Source: Leptolinea sp964446955 (GTDB taxonomy: Bacteria; Chloroflexota; Anaerolineae; Anaerolineales; Anaerolineaceae). From it: 64,000 nucleotides of DNA. The DNA is taken from the NCBI GenBank assembly GCA_964446955.1, contig CAYUQJ010000002.1, positions 186,001 to 250,000 on the forward strand, written 5' to 3'. The position numbers were made by a program, and so were the translations under genes. Positions 17,596 through 26,359 of this stretch are shown here, piece by piece; the stretch's first letter is position 1; the number at the start of each line of letters is the position of its first letter. The notes beneath the pieces are model-generated. The model saw only the letters and a program-made list of their open reading frames with translations, made no database searches and had not been told where the DNA came from.

Positions 17596-19421
17596 TTCAA
17601 CTCATTACGGCGCTCCATATATGCAGCGTGAGGTATCTGTCCTGCGTGGTATTGGTCGTCCAACGCAATGATCGTATCCAGAATGGCATCTCGTTCGGCG
17701 GCACTCATCTTTGGAGTATCAGTAACCAAAGCCAATTTCCTCCGATTCAAGATCTTTTGATAGATCACCATACCTGCCAGTGTGATCGTAACCACCATGG
17801 TTATTACACCCACAGCAAGGTTTGTGTTCCAATCATCTGCTATCAGATCGGGCAACACCGGTTTACCGGAAACAAGTAGATCCAAAGGGGTTCCTTTTTC
17901 CAACCGATCGGAAAGGTAAACAACCCATTTCGCCCCCTGAATATCTTTTTCGCCCAGTAGTTGAAGACGGCCGCTTTTGATCGTCACGCTTCCTGCAGGC
18001 AGCATTACATTGGCCATTTCCACAGGTACTGGAATTTTGATATAGAACGGCAGATCCGGCTTGTAAGCCATGTCAAAGGAAAAAAGAACCTGTGTCTCTA
18101 TTCCAGGCGCGATGCCCTGCGTATCTCCAAATCCATCGGGCGTTAACACAAAACGATCGCCCAGGTTCCCTCCCTCAAATTGTAGATTGGAAGCTCCCGC
18201 CGGTAGTGAATAGCGGATGACCGGCTCTCCGACATCCGGAGAGACAATCAACATATTGGTAGGATTTGAAAGAATATACATTTGAATGACCCGGATCGTG
18301 TCTACGGCGGGAAATTCAAAGAATATGTGCATACGGTCTGCCACAACCGGTGCGATATCCGTATCGGTCTCATAGACAGTGATTATTTGATTGGTGAGAT
18401 CCGTTTCCCGGCTTGAATGCAGAGCATTGGACGAATAAACAATATCCCGGTAAGTTGTCGTTAGAAGATAAACCTCGCCCGAACCACCGGCGACATTTTT
18501 AAACATAAAGGAACCGCCGTCCGAAGTTTTCTGGCGCTCGGAATATTTCATTTTTTTCGAGTCATACACCAGTAAATCGACCGGTAAGCCAACTGGGTTT
18601 TCTTTGCCTGAGCCATTAACGATCCTGCCGCTGATCGTAGTCTCCTGCGCACTGTTTTCTGATACGGATGGAATTGGATTTACGGTTGGTTCCAACTCCA
18701 CATCAGGCTGGGCAAACTGTAATGAACGCAAATAAATCGCTGTATTCAATTGACTATCAGCTGGCATTTCCATGCCAGCAGCCGGCATGGAACCGTACCC
18801 GTTAACCATAATTCCAATCACATCATCCAGTGAACGCTGAAGCATCTGTGGTCTGGTCAGATCAGGCGCCGGACCGGTATTGCCACCCTGTCCATGACAA
18901 CGCTTGCAAGTTTCTTCATAAGCAACGCTGCCATCCTCGGCCTGACCGCTTTTCTCGCCGAGCAGCAGTAAATGTGCAACAACATCCCATCGCTGCCTGT
19001 CACTCAACGTATTCCCGTAGCCGGGCATCATCCGGTCAATGCGGCCGGTCGTAACCACCTGGAACCAGGCAGCCGGTGAAAAACGACGGGAGTGATCCAA
19101 TGAACCTACAGGCGGTGGAATTGATGGTAGATTGCCGGTTTTCGGACCATCACCCAGTCCAGTGGAACCATGGCAAGCTTCGCATTCTGCTTTGTACACA
19201 CTGTTACCTTCCACCGAATTCGGTTTCAGGAGAGGAGCAATTTCAACCGAATTGATGTCCTCCTGTGGAACCTGCCATGTGGGGACAAAGCTGGCTGGCG
19301 GTTTTACATCCTGTACAAGCATAGAAGAACACGCGGTCAATATTACGCTGATAATTCCCACAATGACCAGAATTTTCAGGCGCATGAATATGGCGGGGCT
19401 ATTTTTCAGGGGGCGTTTCAA
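17568..19421 (-). CDS. Dihaem cytochrome c lipoprotein inside the ccm operon
   Basis: The 617-residue protein starts at a TTG (19419-19421) with GGGAG upstream; an ATG at residue 13 is an alternative. The lipobox ILTAC lipidates Cys31. Two c-type haem motifs follow: CEACH at 80-84 with a likely axial Met in MMPGYGN, and CKRCH at 172-176 with a Met in GSMPAAGMEMP. A beta-sandwich segment resembling CarboxypepD_reg domains comes next (about 250-330). A second beta-rich region follows, then one membrane helix near 535-557 and a cytoplasmic tail whose end (ALDDQYHAGQIPHAAYMERR) looks like a SHOCT or CcmI motif. It is probably an electron carrier and a client of the Ccm system. It may also take part in assembly. 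Confidence 0.82.
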   Translation of the reverse strand: MKRPLKNSPAIFMRLKILVIVGIISVILTACSSMLVQDVKPPASFVPTWQVPQEDINSVEIAPLLKPNSVEGNSVYKAECEACHGSTGLGDGPKTGNLPSIPPPVGSLDHSRRFSPAAWFQVVTTGRIDRMMPGYGNTLSDRQRWDVVAHLLLLGEKSGQAEDGSVAYEETCKRCHGQGGNTGPAPDLTRPQMLQRSLDDVIGIMVNGYGSMPAAGMEMPADSQLNTAIYLRSLQFAQPDVELEPTVNPIPSVSENSAQETTISGRIVNGSGKENPVGLPVDLLVYDSKKMKYSERQKTSDGGSFMFKNVAGGSGEVYLLTTTYRDIVYSSNALHSSRETDLTNQIITVYETDTDIAPVVADRMHIFFEFPAVDTIRVIQMYILSNPTNMLIVSPDVGEPVIRYSLPAGASNLQFEGGNLGDRFVLTPDGFGDTQGIAPGIETQVLFSFDMAYKPDLPFYIKIPVPVEMANVMLPAGSVTIKSGRLQLLGEKDIQGAKWVVYLSDRLEKGTPLDLLVSGKPVLPDLIADDWNTNLAVGVITMVVTITLAGMVIYQKILNRRKLALVTDTPKMSAAERDAILDTIIALDDQYHAGQIPHAAYMERRNELKCQMRGDCQ

Positions 19422-19434
19422 AACAGGACTCCCA

Positions 19435-19947
19435 TCAACCTACCTTCGATCCACAGGACGGACAATATACATCTGATTTTCGTACAGCTTTTCCACATTT
19501 CGGACAAAAACCGGCGGATTTCTCATTGCGCGTCAGGCGTCGGGCAGCAATCATCTCTTCTATAACATCTCTCCCATTTGATGCGGGCAATTCGGGTTCT
19601 CTCAAATATTCCGGCGCTTTTTCTTGCTCTTCCTGTAAATGCTCTTCCAAATCCGCAATTTTTTGCAAAACAGCTGCAGCATATGTCTTGAGACTGTCCC
19701 GAAGATGAGGATACTCCTCCGGCGCCACTTTACCCAGATAACTATCCGTATCTAGCTCCTGTAATTCATTAAGAACGCGGTCTTTTTCTTCCAGAAGCCG
19801 GAGCAAGTCTCTTTCCTGTCGGTTAATATCACCCTCTCCAGGCTCGCTTTCGGTTCCGGGGAAAGTATCAGAAAAGAAAGGACTCGCAACATAAAGTCCT
19901 GCCAGAATAGCAATCGAAAAAATTACCAGGAGTGATCCGATATCCAA
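19435..19947 (-). CDS. CcmI-like membrane protein with C-terminal zinc ribbon
   Basis: The 170-residue protein begins at TTG (19945-19947) with AGGTGG upstream. An N-terminal helix (about 5-25) anchors it. Residues about 50-90 carry the CcmI pattern of a long helix with LNELQELDTDSYLGKVAPEEY, matching the L-x-E-L-D/E-x-D-x-x-x-G-K-x-x-x-x-Y signature. The C-terminus is a zinc ribbon (FCPKCGK, then YCPSCGSK). CcmI normally passes apocytochrome to CcmF/H. The zinc ribbon replaces the TPR part of the E. coli protein, so the client-binding role is uncertain. It sits between ccmG and the dihaem gene. Confidence 0.72.
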   Translation of the reverse strand: MDIGSLLVIFSIAILAGLYVASPFFSDTFPGTESEPGEGDINRQERDLLRLLEEKDRVLNELQELDTDSYLGKVAPEEYPHLRDSLKTYAAAVLQKIADLEEHLQEEQEKAPEYLREPELPASNGRDVIEEMIAARRLTRNEKSAGFCPKCGKAVRKSDVYCPSCGSKVG

Positions 19948-19955
19948 TCCGCCAC

Positions 19956-20534
19956 CTATCTGACTAGCTCATCAATGATAGACGTAATTTCCCCATCCGT
20001 GAGAAAAGGACCGTAATGGTAATGTGCCAGCTTTCCTGCCCGGTCAAAAATGAACGTTTCCGGCACACCTCGCACATGGAACAATTTTGATATCGACGAA
20101 CGAAGGTCTGGTCCATTGGGATATGAAATCTTGAATCTGGATAAATACTTCTCCGCCTCGGATTCAATATCCATGTATGCCACACCGAGAAAAACGACCT
20201 CGCTGTCCGGCCCGTATTTCTCCCAGGCAGATTCCAATTCCACAGCTTCTTGTTCGCATGGCAAACACCATGATGCCCAAAAATTGATTACGATCACTTT
20301 TCCTGTGAGGTCACCTGTCTTAATGGTGCGATTATCAAACGTGGACAATTCAAAAGCAGGAAGCGTGTCACCCTCCTGCAGCGGACCACGCCCACTCATC
20401 CGCAAACCCTGAGCCAACACCGCGAGAAATCCCATCAGGATGATGACACCGATCGCAATCATCCAGCGGGATACTTTTTTGGAATCGCTTTCATGAATCG
20501 CCGAATTATCCGGGGCAGTATCCATAATTAACAA
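19956..20534 (-). CDS. ccmG: Thiol-disulfide oxidoreductase CcmG/ResA-like
   Basis: The 192-residue protein has an N-terminal membrane helix (about 22-42) and a thioredoxin fold. The active site is NFWASWCLPCEQEA, with Cys90 and Cys93. It would reduce the haem-binding cysteines of apocytochromes outside the membrane. Two starts are possible: TTG at 20534, directly after the ccmH stop, and ATG at 20525, which is the more usual choice. Neither has a clear Shine-Dalgarno. Confidence 0.9.
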   Translation of the reverse strand: MLIMDTAPDNSAIHESDSKKVSRWMIAIGVIILMGFLAVLAQGLRMSGRGPLQEGDTLPAFELSTFDNRTIKTGDLTGKVIVINFWASWCLPCEQEAVELESAWEKYGPDSEVVFLGVAYMDIESEAEKYLSRFKISYPNGPDLRSSISKLFHVRGVPETFIFDRAGKLAHYHYGPFLTDGEITSIIDELVR

Positions 20535-21023
20535 TTAACGCTTTCTGTATTCAGATAATTCATCTTCCACTTTTTCCAGAAAATCCTTTGATGTCAATTC
20601 ACCATTCGGTATTTCTACCAGCTTTTCTCCCCGTTTTTGTTTGCCAGCTTTGATCACCTGGAATGCCCATAAGGCTGAAAGAACAATGATGATCGGGGGA
20701 ACAAAATGGATAAGTCCAAAGGGGCTGGTTAATGGGGGTTCTGCCAGTACGCGATCGCCATATTGTGAAGCAAAATATGCCTTTATTTCCTCATCGGTCA
20801 TACCCTGTTGCATTTTTTCGCGGATCAATTCCCTCCATTGAGCACAGGCTTTTGTCGGGCATACGTCCAGTGGAGTGTTCTCACACACGGGGCAGTAAAT
20901 TTCCCTGGCCAGTTCATTGACTTCATCATCCGAAGGAGTAGGTTGCTGCGCCATAACGGGTTGGGTTAGAACCATTCCGGCTGCCATCAAAACGCCTGCC
21001 AGCACCACAGATGATCGTTTCAT
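20535..21023 (-). CDS. ccmH: Cytochrome c maturation protein CcmH
   Basis: The protein has 162 residues when started at the ATG at 21023, whose ATGA overlaps the ccmF stop. The frame runs open upstream to 21209 but that part lies inside ccmF. A signal peptide (1-26) precedes the redox domain: EIYCPVC at 41-47 is the CxxC site of CcmH. Two more Cys follow at 55 and 60 (LDVCPTKACAQW), which the E. coli protein lacks. A three-helix bundle and a C-terminal membrane helix (about 108-126) follow. CcmH and CcmG deliver reductant to the apocytochrome. Confidence 0.91.
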   Translation of the reverse strand: MKRSSVVLAGVLMAAGMVLTQPVMAQQPTPSDDEVNELAREIYCPVCENTPLDVCPTKACAQWRELIREKMQQGMTDEEIKAYFASQYGDRVLAEPPLTSPFGLIHFVPPIIIVLSALWAFQVIKAGKQKRGEKLVEIPNGELTSKDFLEKVEDELSEYRKR

Positions 21024-23083
21024 TGTTCTGGCGCCTTCAGGTATGCCCGGGCTGCCACATGGGCGGCGCGATCCCTTTCCAATCGGGTAACAGGCCACAC
21101 CGCTACCACCGTGCCCAGCATAAGAACAAAACCACCCAACCAAAGCCAGTTGATCAGTGGATTCCGATATATTTTGAAAGTCGCGCCCTGTGAACTGATC
21201 GGTTGCCAATCCACCAGGACGATATAGAGGTCTTCCTCCAACGAACTGAGTACGCCGGGAACTGTCACCGGCTGTTGTGAATCGTAATAATAATCACGTC
21301 GTGGATAGACCTCATCGTGTTCCTTGCCGTTTTTTTCAACCGAGACTACCGCTCGGGCGATATTTCGCCCATCGGATGAATCAAAGACAGCAAGATCCCG
21401 GTAGGTGAAGTCATATTCCCCTAAATGTATGGTTTCACCCCGGGCGATCGTCCCCTGCGTTTCCTGTTGAAATACTTCAATGCCAATAATTCCCAGCGCC
21501 ATTAACACAACACCCAGATGGACAATATAACCACCATACCGCCTACGGTTACGGTCTGCCAGTTTCCAGAAAGCAATGAGAACCGGTTCGCCAGTTTGAC
21601 GGCAGCGCACCCTGATTCCCCGTGCATACTCATACACGGTTATTGTGATCACCAATGTGATCAATCCAAAACCTATTAGGGCTCCCACCGAGCGAACACC
21701 AGATATCAGGTTGATTACAATAATGAAAATACTGAATACAGCCGGAACAACCAATCCCTTTTTCGTGGTTTTCCAGGTTGAATGCCCCCACGCAGAGAGC
21801 GGCGCGATACCCATCAGTAACAGCAGGCATGCAAATAACGGAGCAGTCGCCCGCTCATAGAACGGAGGCCCCACTGTTATCTCCTGATCAAGGAAAGCGC
21901 TGGTCAATATCGGGTAAACCACACCCCAAAGACATACCAGCATGATACCCATGAAAAGGATGTTATTAAATAAGAATAAAACTTCCCGTGAAAAAAGTGA
22001 ATCCAACCGGATCTCTGTCCTCAGACCATTCCACCGCCATCCCAACAACCCGAATGACAACAAGAGGATCATGGCAACAAAGCCCCAGAAATAAGGGCCA
22101 ATGGCACTTTCTGAGAATGCATGAACAGAGGACAAAATGCCCGAGCGAGTCAGGAATACACCCAAAATGACCAGCCCGTATGTCACAATGATCAATACAA
22201 GGCTCCAACGTTTAAACAGGCCAGCCCGTTCCTGTACCATGATCGAATGAAGATAGGCTGTCGCGCTGAGCCAGGGCATCAGCGCGGCAATTTCCACCGG
22301 GTCCCAACCCCAATAACCACCCCACCCCAGCACATCATAGGCCCAACGACTGCCAAGAAGCAATCCCAGGGATAGAAAGAGCCAGGCTGCCAGAGTCCAG
22401 CGGCGCGTCTGCCGGACCCACCGCTGATCCATATTTCCGGTGACAAGAGCCGCGATCGCATAAGCAAATGGAATGGTGAAACCTACGAATCCCAGATAGA
22501 GCGCGGGGGGATGGTAGATCATCCCGGGATGCCGCAACAAAGGATTCAAACCATATCCGTCTTCCGGGACGATTGCCATAGTGCCTTCCGGCTGGCTCAT
22601 GGCCATAATCCTTTCCCCGCCAATTGTTTGCCACATCCGCTCAAATGGATTTTCAAAAAAAACAGAAAGCGAGAGAAAAAAAGTTAATGTAATGGCAAAG
22701 ACAGCCAGTACCCAGGGTTTTTGATCTTCAGTGACATCTCCAGGAAACCCAGAAGCCCCCATGGCAAATAATGCCAGCAGCCAGGACCAAAAGAGCAACG
22801 AGCCTTCCTGCCCCCCCCACAGTGCCGTGATCTTCAAATGCATGGGCAGATCGTGGCTTATCACACTGTACACGTAGTACACATCAAATTGACCGCGTAC
22901 CAGCAAATAGACCAGGCAGAATACTGAGACTGATAACAGAGGAAATAACAACCTGATCCCCAGGCGGGCGCTCTCGATGAAAACAGCTGTCTTTCGCAAG
23001 CCTCCGATAACAGCCATGGCGCAACAGTATAAGGATAAAAAGAAGGCAATGATCAGAGAACCAAACCCGAGATTGGCTGCCAT
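21020..23083 (-). CDS. ccmF: Haem lyase subunit CcmF
   Basis: The 687-residue protein has about 14-15 membrane helices. The WWD-type haem-handling motif reads GGYWGWDPVEIAALMPWL (about 240-258). His residues lie in loops around it (RHPGMIYHPP, and later VHAFSESAIGPY and YIVHLGVVLMALG), as in CcmF. CcmF joins haem from CcmE to the apocytochrome Cys residues. ccmE ends 5 bases upstream and ccmH overlaps downstream by 4 bases. Confidence 0.95.
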   Translation of the reverse strand: MAANLGFGSLIIAFFLSLYCCAMAVIGGLRKTAVFIESARLGIRLLFPLLSVSVFCLVYLLVRGQFDVYYVYSVISHDLPMHLKITALWGGQEGSLLFWSWLLALFAMGASGFPGDVTEDQKPWVLAVFAITLTFFLSLSVFFENPFERMWQTIGGERIMAMSQPEGTMAIVPEDGYGLNPLLRHPGMIYHPPALYLGFVGFTIPFAYAIAALVTGNMDQRWVRQTRRWTLAAWLFLSLGLLLGSRWAYDVLGWGGYWGWDPVEIAALMPWLSATAYLHSIMVQERAGLFKRWSLVLIIVTYGLVILGVFLTRSGILSSVHAFSESAIGPYFWGFVAMILLLSFGLLGWRWNGLRTEIRLDSLFSREVLFLFNNILFMGIMLVCLWGVVYPILTSAFLDQEITVGPPFYERATAPLFACLLLLMGIAPLSAWGHSTWKTTKKGLVVPAVFSIFIIVINLISGVRSVGALIGFGLITLVITITVYEYARGIRVRCRQTGEPVLIAFWKLADRNRRRYGGYIVHLGVVLMALGIIGIEVFQQETQGTIARGETIHLGEYDFTYRDLAVFDSSDGRNIARAVVSVEKNGKEHDEVYPRRDYYYDSQQPVTVPGVLSSLEEDLYIVLVDWQPISSQGATFKIYRNPLINWLWLGGFVLMLGTVVAVWPVTRLERDRAAHVAARAYLKAPEQ

Positions 23084-23088
23084 TCTCC

Positions 23089-23598
23089 CTACTCTACCTG
23101 ACCCGGTATGGCTTCTTCATATCGGGATGGACATTTCAAAAGAACCTCAGTCGCGGAAAACGACCCGTCGGCGTTCAAGGTGCCCGAAAGAATTGCCTGG
23201 GCTTCATTGGTCAAAAGATCCGGCTTTGGTCCATGATAGGTTACCCGTATTGTGGGACGCGAAGAATCGTAGACCGCGTTATGAAGTTCTGCTGCTAATC
23301 CGCCGGCTTCTTCGATCACTTTATTATCGGCTGAGATATGAACGATTGTAAAAGACAGGTTAAGTGTTTGTGGATCATATTGAATGGTTTCGCCCAGAAC
23401 CGCTCCGGATAGGCGTATGCTCTTGCCAGTAAATTCACTGGCTCGGGCTTTTACTTCCTCAACGGTAAGAAAGTACTGAGCGCTGGCCCGGGTTGATGAA
23501 ACGATCAAATAGATCACAGCCAGGAGTATTAACAGACAACCGGCAATAACTTTTGGGCTCAAACGGAGGGCGGGGGTTTCAGTAGTCTCAGGCGGCAT
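23089..23598 (-). CDS. ccmE: Haem chaperone CcmE, cysteine (CxxxY) type
   Basis: The 169-residue protein has one N-terminal membrane helix (about 14-34) and the six-stranded OB-like CcmE domain. The haem-attachment motif near the C-terminus is KCPSRY, with Cys156 and Tyr160. E. coli-type CcmE has His at this position (HxxxY) and binds haem through it. CxxxY variants are known in archaea and some bacteria such as Desulfovibrio. It is first in the operon, which suggests expression from the region before 23598. Confidence 0.92.
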   Translation of the reverse strand: MPPETTETPALRLSPKVIAGCLLILLAVIYLIVSSTRASAQYFLTVEEVKARASEFTGKSIRLSGAVLGETIQYDPQTLNLSFTIVHISADNKVIEEAGGLAAELHNAVYDSSRPTIRVTYHGPKPDLLTNEAQAILSGTLNADGSFSATEVLLKCPSRYEEAIPGQVE

Positions 23599-23813
23599 GC
23601 GACCTCATATTGCGAAACAGGTACCGATATAATGGAACACCGACCTAAAATTATTCTGACAATGGGAAATCTCCACAAATTATACCCAATATAATCCTAT
23701 TAGATCATTTACCACACTCACACCAGAAAAGTCGATGTGCGTGAAAGGGTGAGAAAAGGTAAAATACAAACAATCATTATTCGCGCGTCTCGAAACCACG
23801 AGGAGGAAATGCA
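23599..23813. promoter_or_regulatory. Divergent promoter region between ccmE and ssb
   Basis: This 215-base AT-rich interval has no gene. Several TATAAT-like boxes occur on both strands, including TATAAT near 23688 on plus and its near copy on minus at about 23678. TAAAAT at about 23760 is the likely -10 for ssb. The ssb start has a strong GAGGAGG at about 23800. Confidence 0.5.
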
Positions 23814-24236
23814 ATGTTCCAGACAATTATTATCGCTGGCAATCTTGGAAGAGATCCCGAAATGCGGTATACGCCTTCAGGACAGGCAGTTACCAGTTTT
23901 AATGTCGCCACCAATCGAAATTACACCGATTCAAATGGACAGCAGGTAAAAGAGACGATCTGGTTTCGGGTTTCCGTCTGGGGAAAACAGGCAGAATCCA
24001 CACACAACTACCTGAAAAAAGGCAGCAAGGTTATCGTGGAAGGTCGATTGATCGCAGACCCCGCTACCGGTGGACCGCGCATTTTCAAACGCTCTGATGG
24101 TTCATCCGGCGCGTCATTCGAGATCAATGCCTCCAATGTCCGCTTCCTCAGCTCCCGCACTGAAGGCAACGAACCGGCCGGCGGCGGAGAAGAACTTGAT
24201 GCAGGCAGCGCGGTCGAAGACGATCTTCCCTTCTAG
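23814..24236 (+). CDS. ssb: Single-stranded DNA-binding protein
   Basis: The 140-residue SSB has a single OB fold (residues 1-105), starting FQTIIIAGNLGRDPEMRYT, with ETIWFRVSVWGKQAE in the DNA-binding core. A short acidic linker ends in DDLPF, the conserved tip that recruits replication and repair enzymes. It coats single-stranded DNA as a tetramer. A strong Shine-Dalgarno precedes the ATG. The translin gene follows after 5 bases. Confidence 0.96.
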   Translation: MFQTIIIAGNLGRDPEMRYTPSGQAVTSFNVATNRNYTDSNGQQVKETIWFRVSVWGKQAESTHNYLKKGSKVIVEGRLIADPATGGPRIFKRSDGSSGASFEINASNVRFLSSRTEGNEPAGGGEELDAGSAVEDDLPF

Positions 24237-24241
24237 AAAAA

Positions 24242-24892
24242 ATGAAAATAATCTCTCAAGCGCTTGAAGCCATCAGTGAACGTGCGCACAAGGATTTTGA
24301 CACTCGCACCAAGGTGCGCGATCAGGCGCTCGCCCAGGCCCGTCAATTAACCCGACACTCCGCTCATACGATACGTGCCATTCACCGGGGTGAAGTGGAA
24401 AACGCTCTTATTGAACTAAAACAGGCAGGGGAATTGGTCGAATCGCTTAAAACCAGCCTGGCCGGTTTCCCTGACCTTTTTTATGCCGGTTACACCCAGG
24501 ATGCCATCAAAGAATTCACGGAAGCCAGCATTACCTTTGCCCTGATACAGGGCGATGATCTCCCCTCACCGGAAGATCTGGCCGTCGAAACTGCCACATA
24601 CTGGAATGGTCTTGCAGAAGTAGTTGGAGAATTACGCCGGCGTTGTTTGGACATCTTAAGGCAAGGATACTCACATGAAGCCGAGCGTTTGCTCACCTGC
24701 ATGGATGATATCTACACCCAGCTTGTGACCATGGATTATCCTGATGCCATCACCCAGGGTCTTCGCAGGCAGACGGATCTGGTTCGGAATATCGTTGAGA
24801 AAACTCGTGGTGATCTGACCATGAGTCTGCAATTCCAGAATATGGAACGTTCGCTGGACGATTACACCCGCCGTATCAACGAGTCTGAATAA
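24242..24892 (+). CDS. Translin-family protein
   Basis: The 216-residue all-helical protein matches the translin/TRAX fold. Signature regions are KEFTEASITFALIQGDD (about 90-106) and YWNGLAEVVGELRRRCLDI (about 120-138), the latter close to the eukaryotic G-L-A-D-L-T-G-E-L pattern. Glu91 and Glu94 fall where TRAX has acidic residues important for its RNase activity. Translin/TRAX forms C3PO, an RNA- and DNA-binding octameric shell. Homologues in archaea and some Chloroflexota are known. The gene is 5 bases after ssb, so it is probably co-transcribed and translated with it. Whether this version cuts RNA cannot be told. Confidence 0.88.
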   Translation: MKIISQALEAISERAHKDFDTRTKVRDQALAQARQLTRHSAHTIRAIHRGEVENALIELKQAGELVESLKTSLAGFPDLFYAGYTQDAIKEFTEASITFALIQGDDLPSPEDLAVETATYWNGLAEVVGELRRRCLDILRQGYSHEAERLLTCMDDIYTQLVTMDYPDAITQGLRRQTDLVRNIVEKTRGDLTMSLQFQNMERSLDDYTRRINESE

Positions 24893-24949
24893 CACCGGGC
24901 AGACCTTTTCCCGGCCATTTCACAAGCGACTATACCGTATAATACGCGT

Positions 24950-25825
24950 ATGGACATGGAATCATCCATCCTGCGGAATTTTGCTGTTGTTTATCATCCT
25001 GACCTGAAAGATGCCGGGAGCACTACTGCTGAAGTCGTCCGCTTCCTTCGCGACAACGGGGCAGAGGTGGTCGAAAGCGGTCCGGCATATGACAGTAAAA
25101 TGGACAGCCGCATCGCCTCCCAGACATTTGATCTGCTCATCGCGCTTGGAGGTGATGGCACCATGCTTCGTGCCGGGCATCTTTGTGCGCCACGCGACCT
25201 TCCCCTTCTTGGAATCAACATGGGGCATTTCGGTTTCCTTACCGAAGTAGGCCCCAACAATTGGAAGGAAGCCTTAATCAGCATATTAGCCGGCCGATAC
25301 CGTTTGGAAGACCGGATGATGTTAAAAATCGAGCACTTCCGCGCCGATGAAAGTCTTGGATGCTGGCAGGCGATCAATGAAGTGGTCATCTGCCGCGGAC
25401 AATTTGTCAGACCGATACAATTATCAGCCAATGTTGACGGATATCATATATCCAATTACGTGGCAGACGGCCTGATCGTAGCTACACCGACCGGGTCAAC
25501 CGCTTACGCGCTGGCCGCGGGAGGACCTATCCTGCCGCCGGAAATCCGGAACCTGCTCATCATTCCGGTCGCGCCGCACCTTTCCATGGACAGGGCGATC
25601 ATCCTGCCGGAAGGCGCCAGAGTCTCTGTCACGGTAAAAACCAGTCATGAAGCCGTCTTAAGCGTTGACGGACATCCCCCGGTAGTGGTTGTGGATGGCG
25701 ATAGAATTGAGAGCACCGCGTCAGATTTTCACCTGAAAATGGTACGGCTCAAAGAACCCGGTTATTTCTACAAGAATATCACTCTGTATATGGAAAACCA
25801 CCCCAGCACGGGAAACAACCAATGA
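24950..25825 (+). CDS. nadK: NAD kinase
   Basis: The 291-residue enzyme phosphorylates NAD to NADP. LGGDGTMLRAG (about 66-76) is the diacylglycerol-kinase-type phosphate-binding motif. ATPTGSTAYALAAGGPI (about 182-198) and APHLSMDRAIILP are the other family motifs. TATAAT at 24938-24943 is 6 bases before the ATG and no Shine-Dalgarno is present, so the transcript is probably leaderless. The stop overlaps the start of the B-box gene (ATGA). Confidence 0.95.
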   Translation: MDMESSILRNFAVVYHPDLKDAGSTTAEVVRFLRDNGAEVVESGPAYDSKMDSRIASQTFDLLIALGGDGTMLRAGHLCAPRDLPLLGINMGHFGFLTEVGPNNWKEALISILAGRYRLEDRMMLKIEHFRADESLGCWQAINEVVICRGQFVRPIQLSANVDGYHISNYVADGLIVATPTGSTAYALAAGGPILPPEIRNLLIIPVAPHLSMDRAIILPEGARVSVTVKTSHEAVLSVDGHPPVVVVDGDRIESTASDFHLKMVRLKEPGYFYKNITLYMENHPSTGNNQ

Positions 25826-26352
25826 CAACACCCCAACCCGAAAAATTATATTGCGCCAACCACCCGGATCGTGAAACTTATTTGCGTTGCAATCGCTGCG
25901 AAAAACCCATCTGCGTGGAATGCGCTGTACTAACCCCGACCGGATACCGGTGCAAGGAATGTGTTCGGATGCAACAAAAAATCTTTGAGACGGCCAAAAC
26001 ACAGGACTATGTTCTGGCTTTCATTATTTCCGGGGTACTGTCTTATCTTGGCAGCCTCGTGGTTGGTTTTGCCGGCTTTTTTAGTTTGTTGCTCGCGCCC
26101 TTCGTGGGAATAATTATCGCGGAGGCAGTCCGGAAAGTGACGGGAAAACGGCGCAGCAAAACGCTTTTCAGGGTCGCTTCAATCTCAGCCGCGCTTGGGG
26201 CCTGTGTAACCTTGCTTCCATACATTCTTGTCATGCTCCTGGGACTATCTGGATTGGAAACTCTGATAGCCATGATCTGGCCTGTGATTTACGCGGTGAT
26301 CGTTAGCACTTCGGTCTACACACGGTTGAGCGGTATCCAAATACTAAAGTAG
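25822..26352 (+). CDS. B-box zinc-finger membrane protein
   Basis: The 176-residue protein starts with a zinc-binding module using C11, H14, C23, C26, C31, C34, C44 and C47, close to a B-box (YCANHPDRETYLRCNRC). After a charged linker come four hydrophobic segments (about 63-160). The function of the family is not known. The zinc module faces the cytoplasm if the N-terminus stays inside. It overlaps nadK by 4 bases and recN follows after 7, so it is part of a nadK-recN transcript. Confidence 0.85.
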   Translation: MTTPQPEKLYCANHPDRETYLRCNRCEKPICVECAVLTPTGYRCKECVRMQQKIFETAKTQDYVLAFIISGVLSYLGSLVVGFAGFFSLLLAPFVGIIIAEAVRKVTGKRRSKTLFRVASISAALGACVTLLPYILVMLLGLSGLETLIAMIWPVIYAVIVSTSVYTRLSGIQILK

Positions 26353-26359
26353 AACTCTC

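Noticed and set aside
21024..21209. Longer N-terminus for CcmH
   Set aside because: The extra 62 residues lie inside ccmF, and the ATG at 21023 is followed by a proper signal peptide and forms the usual ATGA overlap.
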